Below are positions 24,172 through 33,565 of a stretch of DNA of 54,416 nucleotides, piece after piece. A program made the translations under genes and the position numbers. The notes under the pieces are model-generated. The model saw only the letters and a list, made by a program, of their open reading frames with translations. It was not told where the DNA came from and ran no database searches. Source of the stretch: JANNAT01 sp031422555 (GTDB lineage Bacteria; Pseudomonadota; Alphaproteobacteria; Rhodobacterales; Rhodobacteraceae); NCBI GenBank assembly GCA_031422555.1, contig JANPLZ010000163.1, forward strand, positions 1-54,416. The letters are read 5' to 3'. The stretch's first letter is position 1, and each line of letters starts with the position of its first letter.

Positions 24172-25187
24172 CAGGGCGTCCTTGCCGGTGTTTTTGGGCG
24201 GTCTTTGGCGCGGTTTGGCATGCTGGCCACAACCAGTGCCCGCAGACCATGCCAGACCAGATCGCGCAGATACTGCGGCGGATCGACCCGGTCTTTGCGT
24301 TGTATCAGCAACCGCAGCCGCCACAAAACCCCGCCTGTAACATGCGCCACTGTTGCGGCGGTGGCATAGGCCCGCCCGTGGTTTTTCACGAAATAGTGCA
24401 ATCGGCTGTCCAGCCAAAAGCCGGGGATGCGTGGCCATGTCTTCATGCCGGTAGACACCGACCCGATATGCATGACCCGGCTTTCAACAACGTAATCGGT
24501 GGGCCAACCGGCACGGGCGGCACGGCGGCACAGATCGGTTTCTTCAAAATATAAAAAGAACCGCTCGTCGAACAATCCGATCTGGTCCAACACCGATTGC
24601 CGCATCATCAGACTGGCCCCCGCCAGCCAATCCACCCGGCAACTGGCCAAGGGGATCGGCTGGGCCACGATATGGCGGCGCAGCAACCGGCTGATCGGGC
24701 CAAAGCGGACCTGCGCTTCGAACTCGGCCAGAACGGACGGGAACCGAAACGCTGTGCGGTGCGGCTGATGATCCTTGCCGTAAATATAGCTGCCGGCAAA
24801 ACCGGTTTCAGGGTGGGTTATCAAATGCGCCATCAGCGCCCCGATTGCGCCGGGATCGGGGAAGGCATCGGAATTCAGGATATATACAAAATCAGGCCGA
24901 ACCCCGCCCGGCAGGCCCGCCAGAATGCCTAGGTTGTTGCCCGCACCAAAGCCGCCATTGCGACCGGCTTGCAAAACCCGCACCGATTGCGGCCCGTTGT
25001 CCCAGCCGCGCGCCGCCACCTGTTGGCTTAGCTGCGCGAACGACCCATCCCCGGACGCGTTGTCAACAATGACCAAGGCACCGTCGATACCTTCCAGCGC
25101 CAGCAACGCCGCCTCGGCCGATCTTAGGGTCATCTCGGGTGTGCGCCAATTCAAGATCACGGTCAACAAACTGGGCATATCCGTCAC
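24171..25187 (-). CDS. Family 2 glycosyltransferase, rhamnosyltransferase-like
   Basis: 338 residues. GT-A fold: N-terminal LTVILNWRTPEMTL, VDNASGDGS, GGFGAGNNLG, DxD-like LNSDAFPD, and the acceptor-side ERFFLYFEETDLCRRAARAG. The pattern is that of WbbL/RfbF-type dTDP-rhamnosyl transferases, which fits the rhamnose genes at 38-41 kb. The GTG start overlaps the PKS stop (GTGA) and its own stop overlaps the NRPS start, so it is locked between the two megasynthases and probably glycosylates their product or a carrier that receives it (inference). An ATG at 25178 is an alternative start. A hydrophobic C-terminal part may contact the membrane. Confidence 0.9.
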   Translation of the reverse strand: MTDMPSLLTVILNWRTPEMTLRSAEAALLALEGIDGALVIVDNASGDGSFAQLSQQVAARGWDNGPQSVRVLQAGRNGGFGAGNNLGILAGLPGGVRPDFVYILNSDAFPDPGAIGALMAHLITHPETGFAGSYIYGKDHQPHRTAFRFPSVLAEFEAQVRFGPISRLLRRHIVAQPIPLASCRVDWLAGASLMMRQSVLDQIGLFDERFFLYFEETDLCRRAARAGWPTDYVVESRVMHIGSVSTGMKTWPRIPGFWLDSRLHYFVKNHGRAYATAATVAHVTGGVLWRLRLLIQRKDRVDPPQYLRDLVWHGLRALVVASMPNRAKDRPKTPARTP

Positions 25188-28100
25188 TCTGCCGCCGCAG
25201 CCAAAGGAGGTGCCGTTGCGGGCACCGTGCCACCGACGATGGTTTCGGCCACGTCTATCACCCGCCGCAAACGTGCTGCCATAACACGCACATTGGGTTC
25301 CAGCACCATGCTGTCATGGTCGCCGGGCACTTCGATCACCTGCAGTTGCGGTGCAAACCGGGTCAGATCGTTGTCGGCAAAGACGTATTCCTTGGCCCGC
25401 GACACCCAGTTGCCGCGACTGACGCGCCAGTGCAAATCCAAAGGCGGGCGCACCAGAACGGTCGCCCCGCCCCGCGGCGCCATCACATATCCGGGCAAAG
25501 CGGCGCGAAACGCCGCCTCAATCGCGGCATTGTGAAACTGCGCAGGCGCGCTGTCAGCCAACACGCCACGCCGCTTTTGCATTTCCCACGCCCACCGCGC
25601 GCGGGCCCAATCCAGCAGATACCCCGGCCCACGCGCCCGAAACTCTGCCAATTTTATCAACGCTTTATCGACGCGCGACAGGTTTGGCCGCATCGGCAAA
25701 GGCGTATCCAACAACACCAGAACAGACACAACTTCGCCCATGGCTTCCAACTGCTGCGCCATTTCCCACGCCGTCAAGCCGCCACCGGAAAACCCGCCCA
25801 AAAGGTAAGGGCCATGCGGCTGCACATGCCGCAATTCGGCAATATAATCGGCCGCGGCCTGTGGCAGGCTATCGTGCGGTGCTGCATCGCCGTAAAGGCC
25901 GCGGGCTTGCAGCCCATAAAACGGGCGATCCCCCCCCAACAACTGGGCCAGATGCCGCAAGTTCAGCACATTGCCAAACATGCCCGCGACCAGAAAGAAC
26001 GGTTGTCGTTGCGCAACGTTGCCTTGATGCATCGGCACCAGATGGGTGAAACGGCGCGCGGTGGCGACAGGTTTTTCTGTGTCGCCCGCCAAATCGCTTG
26101 CCCTATCCGCACCCTCGCCGATCTGTTCCACAATCAGTCCTGCACAGCGCGCGATTGTCGGGGCCTCGAACAATACCGAGATCGGAAAATCAACGCGAAA
26201 AGCCTTTTTCACCATCGCAAACAGCCGCACCGCGATCAGGCTGTGGCCGCCCAGATCAAAGAAACTATCCTCAACGCCCACTTGGGCCACGCCCAACAAC
26301 TCTTGCCAGAAACCGACAAGACTGCGTTCGATATCGTTGCGCGGCGCGACATAGGCGGTGTCCAGATCGGGGCGGGCAAAGGTTTGGCCTTCAGATTTTG
26401 CGGCCTCTGCCTCGGCGGTTTGCCGGATCAGGGCGGGCAAATCCAGCGATGACACGATAATCTGCGACAGCCCTGCGGCCACTGCCCGACCAAAGGCCGT
26501 GCCGCCTTCATCGGGGCGAATGCCTTGCGCAAACGCATGCAGCAGCCGATCTTGCGCGGGCGACGACGCGGCAACCGGTGCTGCATCCTGAAAGTCCAAT
26601 TCGCGCGGGTCGGGGGGGGCAAATGCCAGCACGCCGTCCAGCCGCCGCATCACAAAGCCCTCGATTTCAACGCACACCGTGCCATCCGCCGCAGCCAGCG
26701 TCACATCAAAACTGGCGGTCGGGTTGCTGGCACGGTTGGCGGCGGCATTGCGCACCCACGAGAAAATCTGCGCAGGCAGGGGCCGAAAAACCCGAATCCT
26801 GCCATACGACACCGGCACCCACAGATGATCGGGCCGGTAGCCGTCGATCAGATCCATCGCCCAGCCCGTTGCCATATCCATCAAGGCCGGATGCAGCAGC
26901 CACGCGTCCGCCTCGGCGGCAAAAGCATCGGGCAATTCCAGCTGCGCCAGCCCTTCGCCAGCCGCCATGCTGCGCGAGGTGATCACCCGCCAGCGCGGGC
27001 CAAATTTCAGATGCCGTTCTTGAGGGCTGATCAATCCCGTGCCGCGTTCGGGCGCGGGCAGTCGGGCGGCAATCGTGGCCAGATCAATCATCGCCGGTGC
27101 TGCCACCATCGGAATGGCGCGGGCGGTTGCATGTAATTGCCAGCCCGTCCGCCCCTTGACCGTGACTTCTGAAGCCAGATCAAAGCCATAGCCTTCATCG
27201 CTGCGGATCAGCCGGGCGCGGATGGTGCGGGTTTGCGTATCGGCGATGTCCAAGGGGCGAAAGAAATACAAATCCCGCAACTCAAACCCGCCCGGCTCGC
27301 CCGCGTGGTGCAGGGCTTGGGCGGCAATTTCGATATATCCGGTGCCCGGCACCAACGCCTGCCCCGACGCTGTGCGGTGCCCGTCCAAGATCCATCGCGA
27401 ACAATCAAGCTGGGCCAAAAACGCCCGGTTGCCGTCTTTGTCAAACGTCGCTTCATCCAGCAAGGTTGCGGTGATCGGCAGTTTGGGCGCATCGGGGCGC
27501 AGACCAATACGGTCGGACAGCGCTTCGGCTGCCATGCCAACGCCGGTCCAGATGCCCCAGTTCAGCGCGATCACCCGGGTTTTACCCGCGCTACGCGACT
27601 GCGCGAAGGCGTTCAGAAATTCATTCGCGGCGACATAATCTATCTGCCCCGCCGGGCCAGTCTGGGTGGAGGTTGACGAAAACAGCACCATCACCGCAAC
27701 CGACCCATCCGGGAACAAGCGATCCAACACCAACGTGCCATGCAGTTTTGGCGCAAACACTTCCTCGACCTGCGCCGAGGTTTTGGTCATCAACGGGCCG
27801 TCATCCACCACGCCGGCCGCATGTATAACGCAACCGACCGGGCCAAAAAGGGCAACGCCTTGTGCCACGGCATTGCGCATGTCTTCCATGTTGCAAACAT
27901 CGGCAGCGGCCACGAACACCTCACCGCCCAGCGCCAACAGCCGTTGCAACGCCATGATCCGGCGAGCAATCGGATCGGTTGGCTCATGTGCGGCGAGGTA
28001 TGCGGGCCACGCCTTGCGATCCGGCAAACTGCGCCGCGCGATCAGGGTGATCTTGGCGCCAAACCGCCGGATGATGTCTTCGGCAATCGTCAGCCCGATG

Positions 28101-31100
28101 CCCCCGAATCCGCCGGTGATCACCACATGCGCGCCTGTGGGCAGGCTGAACGGCTCTTGCGGCAAGACGACCGGTTTCAGCCCCTGTTCATAGCGCCTGT
28201 CCCCGCGCAGCGCCGCGATCCGGCTGGCGGGTTTGGCCAAAATCTCTTCCAAAATCTGATCAACCAAGGTTTGCGAAACACCTGCCCCCCGGCGGTCCGG
28301 CACTGCCAAAACCAGATCAAGCAGTCCCACGCCAAAGCCCGGCAATTCTTGCGGGATCACCCGCGCCGGACCAAGCACCGTGGCCTTTTCCGGGCAGGGC
28401 AAGCCTTCGCTTGCGATTTGCGCGGCCCCGGTTGTCACCACCGTCATATGCAAGGGACGCGGCAGGTTTTCATCGCCGATTGCCTGCGCCAAGAACAGCA
28501 GCGAATGAAAGCCCTGTTCCAGATTGCGGTGAAAAAAGCTGGACCCCGCGCGAAACCTGGGCTTGGCGGTGACCAGCCAAAAATGCGCAATCCGGCTGGG
28601 CGTGTGCCCACGCGCCACCAGATCGCGGATCAGCAAATCGTAACCTTCGCGCCCGCGTTCAGGGGCAAGATGATAATCCATCTCACCATCGCGGGCAAAG
28701 TTGTCGCCCGCCCGCACCAGACTTATGCGGTGGCCTGCGCCGCGCAAACAGCTGGCACAAGCCGCCGCCAGACCTTCGGTATCCGCAAAAATCAACCAGC
28801 TTTGCGGCGCGGTATCGGCCAGATCGGCGTTCAGGTCATATCCGGTCGCGGCTTGACGCCATAGCGGCTTCCACCCCCAGTTGGCAATATCTGCAACGCG
28901 GTCTGGCAGGGCCTGCGCCGGGGCTGCCCGCGCGGTGCCGGGCGCGATGAAGTAAGGTTTGCGCTGAAACGGATAGTTTGGCAGCACCACCCGATTGCGC
29001 CGCGCACCGCCCCAGATCGGTGCCCAGTCGACCGCCACACCGCAGGCCCACAACCGGGCAATTGCCCCAAGGTGCCAGGCGTCATCGGCGATCTTTTGGT
29101 CCGGATGGCGCAACGCGGGCACCAGTTGCGCCGCCGCCACACCATTTGCTTGCGCCAACGACGTAAGCGCGCGGCCCGGGCCCATTTCAACAAAAACCCG
29201 GCCCGGGTCTGCGGCAAGCGTCGCGATGCAGTCCTGAAAATTTACCGTATTGCGCAAATGTGCCACCCAATAGGCAGGATCAGTGGCTTGGGCATCGGTC
29301 AACGCCACACCCGTCGCGTTTGAGATAACCGGCAACCGGGGCGCGTGCAGGTTGATGCCGCGCAGATACGCCTCGAACCGCGGCAGAATTGGGTCCAGCA
29401 TCCGGCTGTGCGCGGCGATGTCGATCATCACGCGCTGGGTCTCGATCCCGGTTTCCGCCAGCTTTGCCGCCAACTGCCGCAAATCGGCATCTGGCCCGGA
29501 CACCACGCACAAGCCCGGCGCGTTCACCGAAGCCAGATCGAGATCGCCAATCAAAAGCGGTCGCAAATCGGCCTCGGCCAGTGGCACCGACAGCATGCCG
29601 CCGGGTGCTATGGTGTCAAACAATTGCCCGCGCAAATGCACCAGCCCGATGCAGTCTTCAAAACTGATCACGCCCGCCAGACAGGCGGCGGTATTTTCAC
29701 CCATCGAATGGCCGACCAACGCGGACGGCATAACGCCCCAGCTTTGGAACAACTGCGCCAGCGCAAATTCGGTGATCATGATCAGCGGCAGTTGCACCGA
29801 TGGGCGTTTCAGCCGTGCATTGGCGTCAGCTTCCTGCCCCGGCGCGGGCAGCCAAAGCGCGCGGATCTCGTAATTCAGGTTCGGTTGCAGAACCGCCAGT
29901 CCCTTGTCCATCCAATCGGCAAAAACCGGCTCGGTTTCATACAAATCCCGCGCCATGCCCGCATACTGCGCGCCGCCGCCCGGAAACATGAACACCACTT
30001 GCGGATCAGCGCCCAGATAATTGTGGGAAAACACCTGTCGCGGATCGCCGCCTTCCAGCAAGGCGGCGGCGGTTTCATGGCTGTCGGCCACGATCACCCG
30101 GCGTTTGTCAAAGGCGCGGCGGCCTTCTTTCAGCGTATAGGCCACATCGGCCAGCGGTTGTTCAGGATGCGCGCGCAAATGCGCCGCCAACTGCAGGGCC
30201 GCCGCATCCAGCGCGGTTTTTGATCTGGCAGAAATAACCAGCGGCTGAAATGGCCACAGGCTGGGGTCTGAGAGTGCCCGGACCGGCGCTTGTTCCAGCA
30301 CCGCATGCGCGTTTGTGCCACCCACACCCAGACTGTTCACCCCGGCGCGGCGCGGGCCATCTGATGCCCAGTCGGTCAGGCGATCATTTACCCGAAAGGG
30401 CGAGGTTTCGAAATCAATCGCCGGGTTGGCCGTGTCATACCCCAAACTGGGCGGCAATTGGCGATGATGCAGCGCCAGCGCGACCTTGATCAGACTAGCG
30501 ATGCCCGCGGCGGTATCCAGATGCCCGATATTGGTTTTGACCGACCCGATTTTGCACGATCCCACCAATTCCGTGGTTTCGCGGAATGCGGCCGTCAGGG
30601 CTGCCACTTCGATCGGATCGCCCAGATAAGTGCCGGTGCCGTGGCATTCGACATAGCTAACGGTATCGGCGGTAACCCCGGCAATCACCTGCGCCTCGGC
30701 GATGCAGCGGGCCTGGCCATCCACCGAAGGGGCCAGATACCCCGCTTTGGCGGCGCCATCATTGTTGACGGCTGAACCTTTGATGATGGCCCAGATATGA
30801 TCACCGTCGCGCACAGCATCGCGCGCCCGTCGCAACACCACCGCCCCGGCACCCGAGCCGAAAACCGTGCCCATGGCGCGATTATCAAAGGCGTGGCAAT
30901 GGCCATCGGGCGACAAAATCTCGCCCTCGGTATACAAATACCCATGGGCATGCGGCAACTCGATGGTGACGCCGCCAGCCAAAGCCATGTCACATTCGCC
31001 GTTCAACAACGCCTGAGACGCGAAATGCACCGCGACCAGCGATGTGGAACACGCTGTTTGCAAATTGATCGACGGGCCTTTCAGATCGAAGATATGACTG

Positions 31101-31606
31101 ACGCGGGTGGACAAAAAATCTTTGTCATTGCCGGTGTGGCGCAGCAGGAACATGCCGGTCTGATCGACCAGGTCGGGGTTGGAGCAAATGTTGAAATAGA
31201 AATAACTGCCCATGCCGCAGCCCGCGTAAACGCCGATGGTGCCGGGAAAATTTTCGGGCGGATGGCCTGCGTTTTCCAGTGCCTCCCACGACACTTCAAG
31301 AAACTGGCGATGCTGGGGGTCAAGAATGGCGGCTTCTTTGGGTGAAAAGCCAAAGAAATCGGCGTCGAACATTTCAAACCCGTCCAACACCGCCGCCGCT
31401 GGCACATAGTTCGGTTTTTGCATCCGCGCCGGGCTTTCACCCGCTGCCAGCAGGTCAGCATCAGACAGCACGCGGATCGATTCGACCCCATCACGCAGAT
31501 TAGACCAATACTGGTGAATATCCGCCGCACCCGGCAAATGCGCGGCCATGCCAACCACCGCGATATCGCTATCGCTGATGCCCGTTAGATCGACGTCATC
31601 GCCCAT
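25184..31606 (-). CDS. Type I PKS, KS-AT-KR-DH-ACP-TE
   Basis: 2140 residues. KS 10-440 has Cys186 (TACSTS), His322 and His362. AT 535-830 has GHSMGE with Ser634 and an AAHS specificity motif that I cannot assign to malonyl or methylmalonyl with confidence. After a structural half (905-1150), KR 1155-1350 has GGFGGIG, Ser1311, Tyr1324 and Asn1328, with VVDD suggesting a B-type stereochemistry. DH 1380-1660 has His1410-x4-Gly-x4-Pro and Asp1577. ACP serine 1789 (GGHSLI). TE 1850-2120 has Ser1940 (GFSGGG), Asp1967 and His2097. All catalytic residues are present. KR before DH reverses the usual order. The terminal TE implies that this is the last module, acting after the NRPS even though its gene is first. 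Confidence 0.95.
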   Translation of the reverse strand: MGDDVDLTGISDSDIAVVGMAAHLPGAADIHQYWSNLRDGVESIRVLSDADLLAAGESPARMQKPNYVPAAAVLDGFEMFDADFFGFSPKEAAILDPQHRQFLEVSWEALENAGHPPENFPGTIGVYAGCGMGSYFYFNICSNPDLVDQTGMFLLRHTGNDKDFLSTRVSHIFDLKGPSINLQTACSTSLVAVHFASQALLNGECDMALAGGVTIELPHAHGYLYTEGEILSPDGHCHAFDNRAMGTVFGSGAGAVVLRRARDAVRDGDHIWAIIKGSAVNNDGAAKAGYLAPSVDGQARCIAEAQVIAGVTADTVSYVECHGTGTYLGDPIEVAALTAAFRETTELVGSCKIGSVKTNIGHLDTAAGIASLIKVALALHHRQLPPSLGYDTANPAIDFETSPFRVNDRLTDWASDGPRRAGVNSLGVGGTNAHAVLEQAPVRALSDPSLWPFQPLVISARSKTALDAAALQLAAHLRAHPEQPLADVAYTLKEGRRAFDKRRVIVADSHETAAALLEGGDPRQVFSHNYLGADPQVVFMFPGGGAQYAGMARDLYETEPVFADWMDKGLAVLQPNLNYEIRALWLPAPGQEADANARLKRPSVQLPLIMITEFALAQLFQSWGVMPSALVGHSMGENTAACLAGVISFEDCIGLVHLRGQLFDTIAPGGMLSVPLAEADLRPLLIGDLDLASVNAPGLCVVSGPDADLRQLAAKLAETGIETQRVMIDIAAHSRMLDPILPRFEAYLRGINLHAPRLPVISNATGVALTDAQATDPAYWVAHLRNTVNFQDCIATLAADPGRVFVEMGPGRALTSLAQANGVAAAQLVPALRHPDQKIADDAWHLGAIARLWACGVAVDWAPIWGGARRNRVVLPNYPFQRKPYFIAPGTARAAPAQALPDRVADIANWGWKPLWRQAATGYDLNADLADTAPQSWLIFADTEGLAAACASCLRGAGHRISLVRAGDNFARDGEMDYHLAPERGREGYDLLIRDLVARGHTPSRIAHFWLVTAKPRFRAGSSFFHRNLEQGFHSLLFLAQAIGDENLPRPLHMTVVTTGAAQIASEGLPCPEKATVLGPARVIPQELPGFGVGLLDLVLAVPDRRGAGVSQTLVDQILEEILAKPASRIAALRGDRRYEQGLKPVVLPQEPFSLPTGAHVVITGGFGGIGLTIAEDIIRRFGAKITLIARRSLPDRKAWPAYLAAHEPTDPIARRIMALQRLLALGGEVFVAAADVCNMEDMRNAVAQGVALFGPVGCVIHAAGVVDDGPLMTKTSAQVEEVFAPKLHGTLVLDRLFPDGSVAVMVLFSSTSTQTGPAGQIDYVAANEFLNAFAQSRSAGKTRVIALNWGIWTGVGMAAEALSDRIGLRPDAPKLPITATLLDEATFDKDGNRAFLAQLDCSRWILDGHRTASGQALVPGTGYIEIAAQALHHAGEPGGFELRDLYFFRPLDIADTQTRTIRARLIRSDEGYGFDLASEVTVKGRTGWQLHATARAIPMVAAPAMIDLATIAARLPAPERGTGLISPQERHLKFGPRWRVITSRSMAAGEGLAQLELPDAFAAEADAWLLHPALMDMATGWAMDLIDGYRPDHLWVPVSYGRIRVFRPLPAQIFSWVRNAAANRASNPTASFDVTLAAADGTVCVEIEGFVMRRLDGVLAFAPPDPRELDFQDAAPVAASSPAQDRLLHAFAQGIRPDEGGTAFGRAVAAGLSQIIVSSLDLPALIRQTAEAEAAKSEGQTFARPDLDTAYVAPRNDIERSLVGFWQELLGVAQVGVEDSFFDLGGHSLIAVRLFAMVKKAFRVDFPISVLFEAPTIARCAGLIVEQIGEGADRASDLAGDTEKPVATARRFTHLVPMHQGNVAQRQPFFLVAGMFGNVLNLRHLAQLLGGDRPFYGLQARGLYGDAAPHDSLPQAAADYIAELRHVQPHGPYLLGGFSGGGLTAWEMAQQLEAMGEVVSVLVLLDTPLPMRPNLSRVDKALIKLAEFRARGPGYLLDWARARWAWEMQKRRGVLADSAPAQFHNAAIEAAFRAALPGYVMAPRGGATVLVRPPLDLHWRVSRGNWVSRAKEYVFADNDLTRFAPQLQVIEVPGDHDSMVLEPNVRVMAARLRRVIDVAETIVGGTVPATAPPLAAAAE

Positions 31607-31862
31607 AGAACCGCGTGTTCCTTACCAAAATCCGTCACAGCCCCAAGCGCGCGGGCTGTTTAAGTTAACTCAAAAACCAACCCGATCATACCCCGCCAAA
31701 ACAGCCAAATGGATCGCCTTACCGGGATGAACAAGCGTGGTATAAATCGGCATTAAGGCCTTGATAGGGCGTGGAATAAGGCAATTCTGGCAACCGATGG
31801 CCAAAGCCTTGGCGAAGTCCTTGCCGACACTTGGCACGACGTCCAGCAATCGGAATTTTGTG
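31607..31862. other. Intergenic leader between the PKS operon and polymerase gene
   Basis: 256 bases without a gene upstream of the PKS start. It contains a perfect 7-base-pair inverted repeat ACAGCCC / GGGCTGT with a 9-base loop at 31637-31659, about 30 bases before the PKS ATG, which would form a hairpin in the mRNA leader. An AAGGA ribosome site lies 12 bases from the start. I cannot place a promoter with confidence, so read-through from the polymerase gene is also possible. Confidence 0.5.
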
Positions 31863-33281
31863 TCAGATGACTGTTCGTTTGGGCGCAGGCGCATGCCGTT
31901 TTTGCTGCCATGCGTTGACCGCTTTGGCCTTGCGCAATCGCGTCAACCGTTCCACCTCGCCCAACAAGGCACCAGATATCAGCCACGTAAACGGAATATG
32001 GGTGGCATTGGGCAGCAGATCAACCATGTTTGCCGCCAATATCAGCGCTAATCCCGTCACATAGGGTGACAGGCTGGCTTTGTCTTGCAGCAGCACTTCG
32101 CGGCCCAGCAAAAACAGGGGCAACGCGGTCAGGCCAAACTCTGCCAGATAGCCAATCCAGCCGTAAATGCCCAAAACGATGATCCAAGCCCCATCGGCGA
32201 TGTTCACGATTTCGCCGGAAACGGGATCGTGCATAAAGCTGCGCCCATACCCACCCCAGCCAAACCACGGCCGGTCTTGTCCGCGCGTCAACAGCAGCTC
32301 TTCGTTGTCGATCCGGAACTGCAACGACGCCGCCCGCTCGGGGCTTAAGCCGTTGGCGATAGCCATGATATCGTCAAGCGGCACCAGATGCGCCCCGCGC
32401 AGCAGCGGATAGATCATCACAATCGTGGCCAGCCCCACCGCCACCGCAATTTGAACCCTTGCGCTGGCAAACAAGATCAGCGGGGCCGCCCCAAAGGCAT
32501 ACACCAGCGGCCCTGCACTTTTGCTGACCAAAACCATGGCAAACAGATACCCCAGAACCATCACCGCCTTGGGCCGCGCCTCGGGGGCCGCAGTGCGAAA
32601 AACGATTGTCGCTGCCAACATGCACATCAGCGCAAAGAACGCGACCCACAACCCATGCGGCAAAAACACCACCGGACGATAGCCGCCTTGCCGGATGGTT
32701 TGAAAGAAATCATGCTGGAAAAAGCCGTAAATCCACACGTTCAACTGCGGTGACAACTGACTTTCAATCATCATCGGCACCGAATAGACCAGCCCCGCAA
32801 AGATCAACGCCACCAAAATGGCGCGCATGCCTTCCGGTGTGCCAAGATAGCGGCGGGCCAAAAAGAACGGTAGCAAAGCGATCGCCTGATTTGCCACGGC
32901 AGCCACGGAATCGTAGAGGCGCATGCCCTGAATTGTCGCCTGTTCAAAGATCAGCGGATCGTTATTGGTCAGAACCGTTGCAAAAGGAGACAAAATATAA
33001 ATCAGAATCAATATCTTGCCCAAAATTCCATTGGGCAGAAAACTGATCCGGTCTCTGGCCAGATACACCGCACAAAACAACGCCATCAGGTTCGGGATCG
33101 ACACTTTGTCAAGATCCGGGATCAACGGCAAGTCCAGCGCAGTCAAGGGTGGCAAGGCCAGATAGCCAGCCAAAATCGTCCAGATCAACGCCCGCCCAGC
33201 ATCCAGTTGCCGCCACAATACCCAGGTTACAAAGGGCCACAGCGCGATCATCAGATAGGCAAAGGCGTTTGGCGTTGGCAC
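31863..33281 (-). CDS. Polytopic O-antigen polymerase/ligase-like (Wzy-type) protein
   Basis: 472 residues with about 11-12 hydrophobic helices and a larger hydrophilic loop near residues 335-375 (RIDNEELLLTRGQDRPWFGWGGYGRSFMHD), the hallmark of Wzy polymerases and WaaL-type O-antigen ligases. The arginine-rich loop and RPWFGWG motif are typical. It probably polymerises lipid-linked repeat units in the periplasm, but ligase activity cannot be excluded. It is in the same direction as the PKS operon 256 bases downstream, and divergent from the WecG-type gene. Confidence 0.85.
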   Translation of the reverse strand: MPTPNAFAYLMIALWPFVTWVLWRQLDAGRALIWTILAGYLALPPLTALDLPLIPDLDKVSIPNLMALFCAVYLARDRISFLPNGILGKILILIYILSPFATVLTNNDPLIFEQATIQGMRLYDSVAAVANQAIALLPFFLARRYLGTPEGMRAILVALIFAGLVYSVPMMIESQLSPQLNVWIYGFFQHDFFQTIRQGGYRPVVFLPHGLWVAFFALMCMLAATIVFRTAAPEARPKAVMVLGYLFAMVLVSKSAGPLVYAFGAAPLILFASARVQIAVAVGLATIVMIYPLLRGAHLVPLDDIMAIANGLSPERAASLQFRIDNEELLLTRGQDRPWFGWGGYGRSFMHDPVSGEIVNIADGAWIIVLGIYGWIGYLAEFGLTALPLFLLGREVLLQDKASLSPYVTGLALILAANMVDLLPNATHIPFTWLISGALLGEVERLTRLRKAKAVNAWQQKRHAPAPKRTVI

Positions 33282-33565
33282 GAGGATTGGCGCTTTCGAT
33301 GCGTTAATTTTGGGTGGCGTTGTTTTGCGGTGGCTATCACATTTATTGGGGCAGAGCCATCATCGGGCGGGTCGCCTGAAATCGGCGGGGTCTGCACCGG
33401 GTCTGGCGGCTTTGAATGCACGTGACCCATCCACCCTGCAAACCGGTTGGCGGCCAACAGCGCGGGTGTTTTGGGAAACACAGTGTTTGCACCGGCATGC
33501 GCGGCCCCCCTATGTTACCGACCGCGCCCCATGATAGGTGTTTCAGGCAATGTAAGAGGTGCTGG
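33282..33565. other. Divergent regulatory region of the polysaccharide locus
   Basis: 284 bases without a credible gene between the polymerase and the WecG-type transferase. It holds three mutually complementary hexamers GTGTTT (33466-33471), AAACAC (33476-33481) and GTGTTT (33483-33488), which form two alternative palindromes. Short open frames here have no ribosome site and unlikely composition. Confidence 0.55.

Noticed and set aside
25139..26452. 437-codon plus-strand open frame opposite the PKS ACP-TE region
   Set aside because: Shadow of a conserved coding strand; the minus-strand protein has clear ACP and TE active-site motifs.
27740..28864. 374-codon open frame on the plus strand within the PKS gene
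   Set aside because: Antisense to intact KR and linker sequence; Gln/His/Arg-rich composition typical of reverse-strand reading of GC-rich genes, with no ribosome site or domain.
19600..31606. Siderophore cluster, by analogy to Atu3671-type NRPS
   Set aside because: No TonB-dependent receptor, ferric reductase, hydroxamate or catechol synthesis gene, or iron-box-like site was seen nearby; kept only as a weak alternative.
33282..33565. Small genes in the divergent region before the WecG-type transferase
   Set aside because: The short frames overlap on several phases, have no ribosome site, and show cysteine/arginine-rich unlikely composition.
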